A stretch of 16,100 nt of DNA from Lentisphaerota bacterium (GCA_012800565.1 JAAZIZ010000375.1:1-16100), one strand, 5' to 3'; positions 8,288 to 16,046 are shown, counted from the first letter of the stretch. The notes: a model not told the origin generated them from the sequence alone. A program made the numbers and translations.

Positions 8288-8321
8288 CTTGGTTGTTAGT
8301 TAATTACAGGGAAAGGCTGCT

Positions 8322-9611
8322 ATGCTGATTTCATTCGGGAAAAAGATTATCACCCCGCCAGTTGGCACCAAGGTCGCCGGGTATGGCACCGATGATGTGA
8401 GCGTTGCCAAGCTGGATGAACTGTATCTCAGTGCTCTTTGTCTTGATGATGGCAGCAGACGGGTGCTCATTATCAGCTATGATCTGCTGGGGCTTGACGA
8501 AAAATACATCAAGCGGCTTCGTCGTCAGGTGGCAGAAATTCTAGGCGCTTCTGAAGCGGCCGTGATTATCAGCTGCACCCATACTCACAGTGGCCCCAAT
8601 TCGCGCACTCTGGAACGCTGCCCCGAGATTCTGGAAAAAGAATATCTGGAAGAATTGCTCGGCTGGACTGCGGCAGCCGTCCGGGAACTGCTGGATAAAC
8701 CGTTCCTGGACACCGAGGTATATTTTTATTCCCAGAACTGCGACCAGAATGTCAACCGCCGCTATATCGGCCCGGAGAACAGCTGCTCGTTTCTGCCGCA
8801 CCGCCGGGATATGGAACGCATTGCCGATGGTATTTGCGACAAGGAGCTGGGAGGGCTTTGCTTCTTTGACAAGACCAGCCACAAGCCAGTTTATGTTATC
8901 GGCAATTATGCCGCTCATCCCCTGGCCGGACACTGCCCGGGAATCGGCGGACACCGGATTTCAGCCGATTATCCCGGGGCTTTCCGTGAGTATATCGAAG
9001 CCGAGGTCGGGGCAGGGTGCATGTTTATCTCCGGAGCGGCCGGTGATATGGCGCCGCGCGGCCATGAGACTGGAGTCGCTGCCATCCGCCGGGTCGGTCA
9101 GGCTCTGGCTCAGGCAGCCATCGATAGCATGGTGCTTGCCCGCCGCGATGCCAATAGCTTTAAGCTGAAGAATGAGTCTCTGCAATGCGGCATCAGGAAA
9201 GTCACAGTGAAAGTTCGTCCCGGTCATGCCCTCCAGCCTGATTATACGGGGCGCAGCACCGTGGACCTGGAAATGCAGCTGGTGTCCCTGGGAGATATCT
9301 GTCTGGTTGGAGTCCCGGGTGAATTGCTGGCTGAACTGGGACTGGAGATCAAGTGGCACTCACCTTTCCGGAAAACCTTTATTCTCTATTGCTCGACCGG
9401 ATACTTCAACTATCTGTGCCACGGAAACGCGCTGGTTTCCGGCGGATATGAAGGGAACCAGCAGGCGCTGGAAAGCCGGACCGGACTGAAACTGGTGAAT
9501 GCCGCCGTTGAGGAAGCTTATGAGCTGCGGGCCCGGGCTTTCCCTGACCAGCCGGATTACCCTGATTCTGCCCGGTCTGAACTGGTATCATTGAAAAATA
9601 CCATGTCCTGA
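8322..9611 (+). CDS. Neutral/alkaline ceramidase-fold protein lacking the serine nucleophile
   Basis: The start is ATG 8322, preceded by AGGGAAAGG at 8308-8316. The 429-residue protein has no signal peptide, so it is probably cytoplasmic, and covers only the N-terminal catalytic domain of neutral ceramidases (PF04734-like). Matching landmarks are CTHTHSGPN with His87 and His89, His199 in AAHPLAG, Glu334 in VPGELLAELG and Tyr376 in GGYEG; these fit the two His, Glu and Tyr zinc ligands of the family. In true ceramidases a GDVSP-type motif carries the nucleophilic Ser; here it reads GAAGDMAP at 239-246, with Ala244 in its place. It is therefore unlikely to be a classical ceramidase and may be a metal hydrolase for a sugar-derived substrate. 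Its plus strand orientation makes it convergent with the glycosidase genes. Family assignment is good, function open. Confidence 0.8.
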   Translation: MLISFGKKIITPPVGTKVAGYGTDDVSVAKLDELYLSALCLDDGSRRVLIISYDLLGLDEKYIKRLRRQVAEILGASEAAVIISCTHTHSGPNSRTLERCPEILEKEYLEELLGWTAAAVRELLDKPFLDTEVYFYSQNCDQNVNRRYIGPENSCSFLPHRRDMERIADGICDKELGGLCFFDKTSHKPVYVIGNYAAHPLAGHCPGIGGHRISADYPGAFREYIEAEVGAGCMFISGAAGDMAPRGHETGVAAIRRVGQALAQAAIDSMVLARRDANSFKLKNESLQCGIRKVTVKVRPGHALQPDYTGRSTVDLEMQLVSLGDICLVGVPGELLAELGLEIKWHSPFRKTFILYCSTGYFNYLCHGNALVSGGYEGNQQALESRTGLKLVNAAVEEAYELRARAFPDQPDYPDSARSELVSLKNTMS

Positions 9612-9621
9612 ACCAATTTGC

Positions 9622-9646
9622 CCGGTCAGGTATAGGTCCCGACCGG
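9622..9646. terminator. Likely bidirectional terminator between convergent genes
   Basis: CCGGTC (9622-9627) pairs with GACCGG (9641-9646); GG at 9629-9630 can add two pairs with CC at 9639-9640 past a bulged A, leaving an 8-base loop. It sits in the 51-base gap between the stops of the ceramidase-fold gene and the minus-strand glycosidase-like gene. Neither side has a strong T-run. Confidence 0.5.
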
Positions 9647-9662
9647 ACAGATGGTTGTTTGC

Positions 9663-11549
9663 TCAGGACTGGAATTGCAGCAATGCGTGGCGCCGGAAGT
9701 CCGGCAGCACAAACTCTGCGCCAGTTTCGACCTCTCTGGGCGCGTGTCCGGGAAGATGCAGCACGGCTTTGCCGGCGGGCAGTCCGCGCAGGGTCAGAGT
9801 CTGTACGGCCGGATTGGCGGCATAGCTGAATAACTGCAGGAGTTTATGGCCTTGGCTGCGCAGCAGAGTGGCCGCAATGCCGGGCTGGGAAATCGTGAAC
9901 GGGCGCACGATCAGCTGCAGCAATGCAGCGCGATCCCAGCGGGGACGGTTCAAGGTGCCGGATTGCATGCCGGAGAATTCTCCATCATTGCTTACTGCCC
10001 CAGGGAAGTAATCCAAACGACCGCTGCTCCGCGGTTCGGCTGGTGCAGTATAGCAGCTGATATCCATCCAGTCTGCCAGAATTGAGTCCAGCCGGCAGCG
10101 GCGTTTTTCATCATAGCGGCCCAATTCACTGCCGATGATCAGCAAGCGGCCGGGAAAAGCACGCAGCTTGGTGATGTCCCGCTCGCTGAGCAGGCGCACT
10201 TCCGGGATGATCAGCTGGGCCAGGGCAGGCAATTCATTCTCGGAGAAAACCACCTGATAGGGGATGCCGTTTTCAGTCAGCATCTCTTCCACTCCGAAGA
10301 GTGCCTCCTGGTGACGCTGGAAATCATAGCGCATCGAATCGCGGTGGTACAGCACTCCAACCGGGGCCAGGTTTTCCACTGTCGGCCCGACAGGCAGAGA
10401 AGCGGCATAGCTGAGCGTATTCTTCAGAGCAGCAGTCATTTCCGGGAGCTCGAAATACATCTTCAGCTTGTCTGCACCGCTGGTACAGAAGCAGTCCGGC
10501 ATTTCCCGCACGGCCCAGAATGCCCCGAGTGCCCCGCCGCAAGTCACTGCTTCCAGGATAATCTGCTCAGCCTCGCTGCTGTCCGGCATGATATTCGCCG
10601 TCCGCCTGGAAGTGGCATCGTAATCAGGGCGTTTCCAGGCTCCGGCCACACCTTTTGCTCCGGCTCCCACGGCAGCCAGGAAGCCATGAAAATTGCCGAT
10701 TGGATGGCCTTGGCGGTCTTCATTGGTGGACAGCTTGTTCTCCAGATAAATTATGTCATTGATCTCCAGCATATCTTTGAGATCGATACCGAGTTCGAGG
10801 TAGTTACGGCCGCGATAAATGCCAGGGTTGCTGCAGAACAGACCCAGCGGTAACAGGGATTCGAGATGGTTTTTGAGTTCCCGATGCAAAGCCATGTTCC
10901 TGGCGCTGTTGAATTCGAAAAACAGCTGAGCGACTGGATCGGTGGGGATAAACTGAGGGGGGATTTCCAGGCGGTCATCACCGGCATATTCAGCAAAATT
11001 CTTCTGGCAGAGCTCGCACCGGCAGGGCTTGAGATAGTTGTTGTCGATCCAAATCCCGTCTGCTCCCAGACGCACTGCTGCAGCAATGGTGTCGCGAAAA
11101 TATTTCCGGAATTGTTCTGAGGACTGGCAGGCGGTCTGCCGCCAGTAGGCGTAGCAGGTGCGGGTGTTGTCCAGCATTACTGCAGCGGTAGTTCCTGCCG
11201 GCCAGTTCTGCTCCTGCAGCAGATTCTGATATTGCAGATAGGGCAGGCTGACCATCTTGCGCTCGTGCAGCAACTTGGTCATGCGGGCAAAGTTCTCATG
11301 CTCGGAAGCTTCCTGTTCTGCCGTCCCGCCTAATGAAAAGGGCAGAATCACCAGATTGAAGCCCAAAGCACAGAGCTTGTCGGCGCATTCTTCCGACATG
11401 GCACGGTCATACCAGCGATCATACCAGAGCGCATTGCCAGGAATAGAACCGGCGAATTCACCCCCGCGTTGGCGCAGTTTGGACAGTCCCCACATCGGAA
11501 CCCAGACAATCGGCCGCCCCCCGAAATGATGCTCTATTTTCAGATTCAT
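9663..11549 (-). CDS. Cytoplasmic TIM-barrel glycosidase-like protein with CxCxxC motif
   Basis: A 628-residue protein without signal peptide. Residues about 15-340 look like a TIM barrel of the putative glycosyl hydrolase type: WVPMWGLSKL at the start, LGFNLVILPFSL, then GADGIWIDNNY with Asp169 at the end of a strand, a place often catalytic in such barrels. CRCELC at 176-181 follows directly and may hold zinc or iron. A second part, about 390-520 (PVGVLYHRDSMRYDF... LIIPEVRLLSERDI), resembles the flavodoxin-like trimerisation domain of GH42 enzymes, and the remainder is a probable beta-sandwich (TLTLRGLPAGKAVLHLPG). The exact family was not recognised, and substrate and catalytic pair are unknown. 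It is the last of three minus-strand genes, 39 bases after the Fe-S gene. GAAAGGA lies about 11 bases before the ATG, a slightly long spacing. Confidence 0.75.
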   Translation of the reverse strand: MNLKIEHHFGGRPIVWVPMWGLSKLRQRGGEFAGSIPGNALWYDRWYDRAMSEECADKLCALGFNLVILPFSLGGTAEQEASEHENFARMTKLLHERKMVSLPYLQYQNLLQEQNWPAGTTAAVMLDNTRTCYAYWRQTACQSSEQFRKYFRDTIAAAVRLGADGIWIDNNYLKPCRCELCQKNFAEYAGDDRLEIPPQFIPTDPVAQLFFEFNSARNMALHRELKNHLESLLPLGLFCSNPGIYRGRNYLELGIDLKDMLEINDIIYLENKLSTNEDRQGHPIGNFHGFLAAVGAGAKGVAGAWKRPDYDATSRRTANIMPDSSEAEQIILEAVTCGGALGAFWAVREMPDCFCTSGADKLKMYFELPEMTAALKNTLSYAASLPVGPTVENLAPVGVLYHRDSMRYDFQRHQEALFGVEEMLTENGIPYQVVFSENELPALAQLIIPEVRLLSERDITKLRAFPGRLLIIGSELGRYDEKRRCRLDSILADWMDISCYTAPAEPRSSGRLDYFPGAVSNDGEFSGMQSGTLNRPRWDRAALLQLIVRPFTISQPGIAATLLRSQGHKLLQLFSYAANPAVQTLTLRGLPAGKAVLHLPGHAPREVETGAEFVLPDFRRHALLQFQS

Positions 11550-11588
11550 TTTCTTCTGTATCCTTTCTGAATCAATGCCGCTGCGTCC

Positions 11589-12620
11589 TCAATCGGTATC
11601 CAGCTTGGTATTGATGCCGACCGTGCCACCGGTATTCGTTGCATTGGCGTCGTAGTCACTCCAGTCAACCGACCAGGGCTTGTTGCGGCGGAATTTCTGG
11701 CGCATCTTGCGGGTCAGCATATTGCGGGCTTCCAAGCTTGCCAGGCAGGCACGAGTGCAGCCGCCGGAGCCGCAGACTGCCTTGCCGGCAGTATATACCT
11801 TCGGCGGGACCTGGTAAAAGGGAGAAATCGCATTGGGACGGTAGTTATTCTTGCCGGGCAAGTAGTTGCCTGGCCCCTCCTCGGCACCGCGGAAAGCCAA
11901 ATCACAGGCTTCGGTATCGATCTCACCCCATTCCAAGTCGTGCCCGGCAACCGTGACCTTGACCGACTTGTCAGCGCTGATGCACTTGCCGGGACAAGCC
12001 CGCACACAAGCCATGCAGCGATTGCACAACTGCGGGCCGGAATAAATATCGTCATACTCCAATTCCAGTTCTGTGAAGACCAAACCGACTCGAACCGCAG
12101 GACCAAATTCGGGGGTGATCAGCATTTTACTCCAGCCGATTTCACCCAGGCCGCAAAGATATGCCGCTATGCGCAAATGCACCATGATGTCCGGGGCAGG
12201 TTTGTCCGGAGACACCGGCCGGCTGAAGCCGCGGCGCAGAACCCCTTCATTGTCTATCGCCCGCCAGTCACTCTGGTGCCCCATGGGAAAGGCCTCATAG
12301 CCGTGGTCCTCAATGTACTTGCACAAATTAACCACTGCAGTTGGCATGAAAACATAGGTGATGCCACCATAACCCATGGCAGAATAATTGCTGAAAAAGG
12401 TGCCTTCCTCAATGCCCCGTAAGGACCCCCGCAAAACCCGAAAGGCCACAGCGATGCAGGACTTGGCCGCAGGCATGATATAACGCGGGTCCATCTGCTT
12501 GGGAGCGCCCTCGAAACGGCTCATCGGAGCTATGCCAACCAAATCTGCACCATACTCAATCGCCCGTTGTTTGATCAAAACAGTGGCGGTATGCGGATTC
12601 TCTAACTCATCATACATCAT
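11589..12620 (-). CDS. 4Fe-4S protein related to epoxyqueuosine reductase / reductive dehalogenase
   Basis: A 343-residue protein. Residues about 15-190 match the nitroreductase-like, cobalamin-associated half of QueG/RdhA proteins: YGADLVGIAPMSRF near the N-terminus and CGLGEIGWSKMLITPEFGP in the middle. A ferredoxin half follows with a complete 4Fe-4S motif CNRCMACVRACP (Cys199, 202, 205, 209). A second cluster site CGSGGCTRAC (Cys283, 288, 292) departs from the CxxCxxCxxxCP form and its fourth ligand is not obvious. There is no Tat or Sec signal, unlike respiratory RdhA, so it is cytoplasmic. QueG makes queuosine, but no queuosine gene is nearby and the second cluster differs, so this is better called a QueG/RdhA-like oxidoreductase of unknown substrate. 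AGGAG lies 5 bases before ATG 12620; a second ATG at 12617 has 8-base spacing and could be the real start. Confidence 0.85.
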   Translation of the reverse strand: MMYDELENPHTATVLIKQRAIEYGADLVGIAPMSRFEGAPKQMDPRYIMPAAKSCIAVAFRVLRGSLRGIEEGTFFSNYSAMGYGGITYVFMPTAVVNLCKYIEDHGYEAFPMGHQSDWRAIDNEGVLRRGFSRPVSPDKPAPDIMVHLRIAAYLCGLGEIGWSKMLITPEFGPAVRVGLVFTELELEYDDIYSGPQLCNRCMACVRACPGKCISADKSVKVTVAGHDLEWGEIDTEACDLAFRGAEEGPGNYLPGKNNYRPNAISPFYQVPPKVYTAGKAVCGSGGCTRACLASLEARNMLTRKMRQKFRRNKPWSVDWSDYDANATNTGGTVGINTKLDTD

Positions 12621-12668
12621 AACGACTCCTAAAGTTTATGTTTATGCAGGAAGAAGTTATCGCTGCCG

Positions 12669-12693
12669 GCCAGGAGGGATGTTCCCTCCTGGC
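12669..12693 (-). terminator. Perfect 11-bp hairpin between the DUF4838 gene and the Fe-S gene
   Basis: GCCAGGAGGGA (12669-12679) and TCCCTCCTGGC (12683-12693) form a perfect 11-bp stem with a 3-base loop, 10 bases after the stop of the upstream minus-strand gene. Read in that direction it is followed by CGGCAGCGATAACTTC, not a U-tract, so it may be a partial terminator or a 3'-end protector that lowers expression of the two downstream genes. On the plus strand a TGTTTTG run follows it. Confidence 0.6.
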
Positions 12694-12703
12694 TGTTTTG
12701 CGC

Positions 12704-15700
12704 TTATTTCACTTCGGTGATGCAGACATCATCGAACCAGGCCGTGCCGGTGGCATTCTGAATGAGGAGCCTGATGTAGCTTCTGGTTGCAATATTGGGT
12801 CGCTCTTCATTGCGGCTGCCAGTAGTCCAGGTGAATCCCTGTCTGGTCCAGGGCATGTCGCCAGTATAGGAATTTTTGGGGAACCAGTTGTTTTTGCTGT
12901 ACACCGGGTTAATGCATACACCGCCGCCAGCTTTGCTGGGCTGGATATTTTCCAGGCGGATCATAAATGAGATATGGTAGGTGGTGTTCTCTTTGAGCTT
13001 GTCATCAAGGTACTGGGTGATAAGCAGACGACGTTCGGAGTCCTGATTGTTAAACTTGATGCTCTGACCGTCTTTGATAAACAAACTCTGGTCAAGCGAG
13101 ATTCGCGGGTTGTCAGTGGCGACATCATCCTGATGGGCAAACCAGGAGCCGAAAGTACGTCCCTTCTGCGGCGCGGAGAAAGTCCCGTTCTGCAGCAGGT
13201 TGTTATCCTGCAATGGTTCCATGCTGAGAATCCCGTAAGCATCGATGGCGTGGAATCCCTTGATAAAATAACTCCAGGTATAAAGTTTGGTGTACGGGGC
13301 GTCAGTCTTGATATAGCGGCTGCGGTTGAAATTTCCCCGCAGCGGGCGGTCAGGATTGAAAGAGATTTCCGCAAGCGGGATTTTTACTTCGGCGGTCCAG
13401 CGGTCTTCCAGGCGCTGCACGGCGTACTGGCAGCTGCTGTTCCAGTCGTGGTTGCCGATTGACTTGGCGCCAATGCGTTCGTGTTCAATATCCGTAAGGC
13501 AGCCCATGGCATTGAGTATCCACTGATAATAGAACTGCCTGGCGCCGCCTTCCTGGTACAGAAAAATCTCCAGGCTGGCATCCGCCCAGGTGCGTCTGTC
13601 GTCACGCTGGCGCTCTTCGCAGACCAGCAACGACATCTGCGGCTCCCGGCAGTCGTAGGCGATATAGAGATGCTCATCATCACGGGCCACGCGAACCAGA
13701 GTGGTAACTTCACAGACATCACCGATATTCTTGAGATTGAAAGCCGGCAGCAGATATAACGTCTGGCATTCCTGCCAGAGTGGCTCGTTGAGCTGACCGT
13801 CAATAACCAGCTCGGCCTGGCCACTCTTTACCTTGACCTCACAGCTCCATTCACCGATAGCTTGGCTGTCAGCCAGATATTTGTCACGCTCCGCCTGCAA
13901 AGGAACCAGGAGCTGTTCCCGCATCAGCGCCACCCGGCGTTTGGCCAGACCGCTGGTTTTTTCCTCAGCGCTGTCCAGCAAGGCCGTGAAGTGCTTCATC
14001 ATGTCTTCAGAATAGACTTTGTGCCAGAGGTCATAGGTGGATGGAGGAATGCTGGTCGGCCCGACAGGGGTTTCCACGATATTGGCCACCACTTTATGCA
14101 CCCACAAGTCTTCCAGCAGATCAAAGAATTGCTGCATTTCCGATGCCCCCTGTTCGAACATCAGCTGAAAATGCTCCTGCAACAATGCCGGGACATCGAC
14201 CTGGTTGTCCCAGGCGACTTTGCTGTAGACGTAATAATTCAAGTACTGGTACATAAAGCGATCGGCCTCACTTTCGAGATACGAACCAAAAATCAGGTTC
14301 TCTTTGGCAATACGCTGATAATACCGCGGGATAATCCGGTGGGAAAAACAAGGTATGCCGGGAAGATCACGGGCGCCGTACTTGTTGGTGTAATTCCAGA
14401 GCCAGACTTTTTTGCCGATCTTCTCTTTCCAGGCACGAATGCGCGCATCGGAAGCCGCTTGGGTGGGACCACCTTCCTCCCAAGGACCGCTCACTGCCAC
14501 CATCACGAGGAGGTTGTCGGGGAACTCAATCGGCGGCGGGGCAGTATAATGACCGTAGGACATCATGGTGATGTAGCCGGGGATGTTTTCCTGCTGCAGT
14601 CGTCGGGCGACCTCCACCCCCAGTTCCCAGACGATGTTCCCGCCTTTGTCCGGCTGCTGGTGACGCTCATGGCAGAGATCACAATGGCAGGGCGTAAACC
14701 AGTCCATGGGCATGATGTTGAAAAAGCCTTCCTGGAAAGCACTATGGTCCCAAATGCATTTGTCGAAACGCTTCAGGTAAACCCCACGCTCCTCGGCACT
14801 CACGCCTGTCAGGAAAGCCTTGGCATCCTGGTAGAGCGTCTCCCGGAAGCCGGGATTCAGGAAGCAGAGATTGCCGGCCAGCACGGATTCTCGTTTGTCG
14901 ATCAGGCGCTTGCCCTGGGCCGTCAAAGCAAAATATTCCGGATTCGTTTCCCCGAAGCGCTCCAGATAGCCTGAGCGTTCCAGGCTGTGACAATTGGGGA
15001 TGTAGCGGGTCTGCATGCGCTGACGCAGGATATTCAGGGGCCGGTTCACTTTTGCGACCGCCTCCTGCTGCTCCCGAATCTCTTGTGCAGTCAGGCCTTC
15101 AGTCGGTGTGTCCAGAAACCAGGCACCGTCATTGCTGTGCTTGCGGGCATGAAAGTCCGGCCGTTCCAGGATATCCGGGGAGGGGATGCTCAAGGTGCGG
15201 TGTTGGGGCACTATGGTACCCAGCTCACCGGGAAAATAGAAGCGGACCCCCAGAAAGCGCTCCAGGAATTCATATACTGCGAAAGTTGTCCCGCGTTGCA
15301 TGGACCAGCCATTAGCTTGCCGATCATCTTGACCCGCCAGCACGATGAGGTTTCCGAAAGCCTTGATGACAAAAGCATCCCGGGCATAGCCGCGCACATC
15401 GACACCCAAGTCGCGAGTCAGATTGGTCAGTCCCAGAACCAGGCTGACCTTATCACCACTGGGCAGCGGTACCACCGGAATGCTGACGCCAAAGGATTTT
15501 TCCAGAAATGTCTTCAATTCACCGGCAGCGGTACTCTTTACCTGATGCGGCAGCTCGGGCGAGACCACAATCTCCAGATTCGCAATGCCGTCCTGGATCA
15601 GCACCAGAGGCTTTTCGGCATCAAGGATGGCATACCGGGGAGGGTGCGGATCGAAATCTACTGCGGCTGGTGCGGCCAGTAACGTAATGCTCAGAAACAG

Positions 15701-15739
15701 CAAAGCGACAGTCAGAAAGCTGAAGCGAGGCATTTTCAT
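12704..15739 (-). CDS. Secreted GH67N/DUF4838 protein with CBM9-like and C-terminal jelly-roll domains
   Basis: A 1011-residue exported protein. The first about 25 residues are a Sec signal (MKMPRF, then FLTVALLFLSITLLAAPA). About 45-195 is the alpha-glucuronidase/hexosaminidase-type N-terminal domain, with AAGELKTFLEKSFGVSIPV, then LAGQDDRQ and FAVYEFLERFLGVRFYFPGE. About 200-560 is a DUF4838 barrel with NPEYFALTAQGKR, LCFLNPGF, CHCDLC at 351-356 and MMSYGHYTAPPP. From about 640 a CBM9-like (DOMON) domain begins LVIDGQLNEPLWQ and ends near 845; the last 165 residues (LLQNGTFSAPQKG) look like a carbohydrate-binding jelly roll. DUF4838 proteins are found in glycan-use loci but the activity is not established to my knowledge. 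AGGAAG lies 5 bases before the ATG. It is the first gene of the minus-strand trio and probably acts outside the cytoplasmic membrane. Confidence 0.85.
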   Translation of the reverse strand: MKMPRFSFLTVALLFLSITLLAAPAAVDFDPHPPRYAILDAEKPLVLIQDGIANLEIVVSPELPHQVKSTAAGELKTFLEKSFGVSIPVVPLPSGDKVSLVLGLTNLTRDLGVDVRGYARDAFVIKAFGNLIVLAGQDDRQANGWSMQRGTTFAVYEFLERFLGVRFYFPGELGTIVPQHRTLSIPSPDILERPDFHARKHSNDGAWFLDTPTEGLTAQEIREQQEAVAKVNRPLNILRQRMQTRYIPNCHSLERSGYLERFGETNPEYFALTAQGKRLIDKRESVLAGNLCFLNPGFRETLYQDAKAFLTGVSAEERGVYLKRFDKCIWDHSAFQEGFFNIMPMDWFTPCHCDLCHERHQQPDKGGNIVWELGVEVARRLQQENIPGYITMMSYGHYTAPPPIEFPDNLLVMVAVSGPWEEGGPTQAASDARIRAWKEKIGKKVWLWNYTNKYGARDLPGIPCFSHRIIPRYYQRIAKENLIFGSYLESEADRFMYQYLNYYVYSKVAWDNQVDVPALLQEHFQLMFEQGASEMQQFFDLLEDLWVHKVVANIVETPVGPTSIPPSTYDLWHKVYSEDMMKHFTALLDSAEEKTSGLAKRRVALMREQLLVPLQAERDKYLADSQAIGEWSCEVKVKSGQAELVIDGQLNEPLWQECQTLYLLPAFNLKNIGDVCEVTTLVRVARDDEHLYIAYDCREPQMSLLVCEERQRDDRRTWADASLEIFLYQEGGARQFYYQWILNAMGCLTDIEHERIGAKSIGNHDWNSSCQYAVQRLEDRWTAEVKIPLAEISFNPDRPLRGNFNRSRYIKTDAPYTKLYTWSYFIKGFHAIDAYGILSMEPLQDNNLLQNGTFSAPQKGRTFGSWFAHQDDVATDNPRISLDQSLFIKDGQSIKFNNQDSERRLLITQYLDDKLKENTTYHISFMIRLENIQPSKAGGGVCINPVYSKNNWFPKNSYTGDMPWTRQGFTWTTGSRNEERPNIATRSYIRLLIQNATGTAWFDDVCITEVK

Positions 15740-15826
15740 CGGTTCTTCCTAAGTTTTATTTTAAATTAAAAAACAGTTCAGACGGCAATATAAAACTGTA
15801 TAACCTGTCCACCCAGGACTTGTTTT

Positions 15827-15854
15827 AAGATATGCCGGCAACAGAATATATCAA
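15827..15854 (-). promoter_or_regulatory. Possible promoter of the DUF4838 operon
   Basis: Read on the minus strand, TTGATA (15854-15849) and TATCTT (15832-15827) are separated by 16 bases, about 87 bases upstream of the start codon. The -35 box matches five of six and the -10 four of six. AT-rich sequence such as TTTTATATT closer to the gene offers alternatives, so the assignment is tentative. Confidence 0.3.
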
Positions 15855-15867
15855 GTCTGGAAATGGC

Positions 15868-15893
15868 CGGCAGTCGCGGATTGCCGCTTTTTT
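15868..15893 (+). terminator. Intrinsic-terminator-like hairpin facing away from the DUF4838 gene
   Basis: CGGCAGTC (15868-15875) pairs with GATTGCCG (15879-15886), 8 bp with one G-U, a 3-base loop and then C plus six T. It is the only hairpin in the window with a clean T-run. It would stop transcription running rightward, yet no plus-strand gene ends here. A further 6-bp inverted repeat CCTGAC/GTCAGG lies at 15894-15918. Confidence 0.55.
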
Positions 15894-15913
15894 CCTGACT
15901 GCAGCCGCAACGG

Positions 15914-15936
15914 TCAGGCAAACCGATTTCAGGCAA
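15914..15936. repeat. 8-bp direct repeat upstream of the possible promoter
   Basis: TCAGGCAA occurs at 15914-15921 and again at 15929-15936, a 15-base period, about 60-80 bases upstream of the possible -35 box. Spaced direct repeats in this position are typical of AraC-type activator sites. No regulator gene is visible in the window. Confidence 0.3.
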
Positions 15937-16035
15937 TGGCTCAGGAAATGAGAACCACCATAACAACCGTCACGCCAACAACCCCAACGCAGCCTTTTTT
16001 AAGGGGGTTCCAATTAGACAAAAATCTGGCGTTTT

Positions 16036-16046
16036 GAAACGATTTC
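16036..16046. promoter_or_regulatory. LacI/cre-like imperfect operator candidate
   Basis: GAAACGATTTC reads as GAAA-N3-TTTC with a near-central CG, inside TTGAAACGATTTCG (16034-16047). This resembles catabolite-control or LacI-family operators but misses the consensus at both ends, and it lies almost 300 bases from the DUF4838 start. It may belong to a gene beyond the right edge, or be chance. Confidence 0.2.

Noticed and set aside
8322..9611. Calling this gene a ceramidase
   Set aside because: The nucleophile Ser is replaced by Ala and there is no signal peptide or C-terminal domain, so only the fold is claimed.
11589..12620. Calling this gene queG
   Set aside because: The second cluster motif differs from QueG and no queuosine gene is nearby; only superfamily membership is supported.
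13862..14974. 370-residue plus-strand open frame inside the DUF4838 gene
   Set aside because: It is antisense to a gene with clear signal peptide and domains, has no ribosome site, and its translation resembles no family known to me.
15778..15966. 62-residue minus-strand frame upstream of the DUF4838 gene
   Set aside because: No ribosome site, composition unlike the neighbouring genes, and it overlaps the possible promoter and hairpins.
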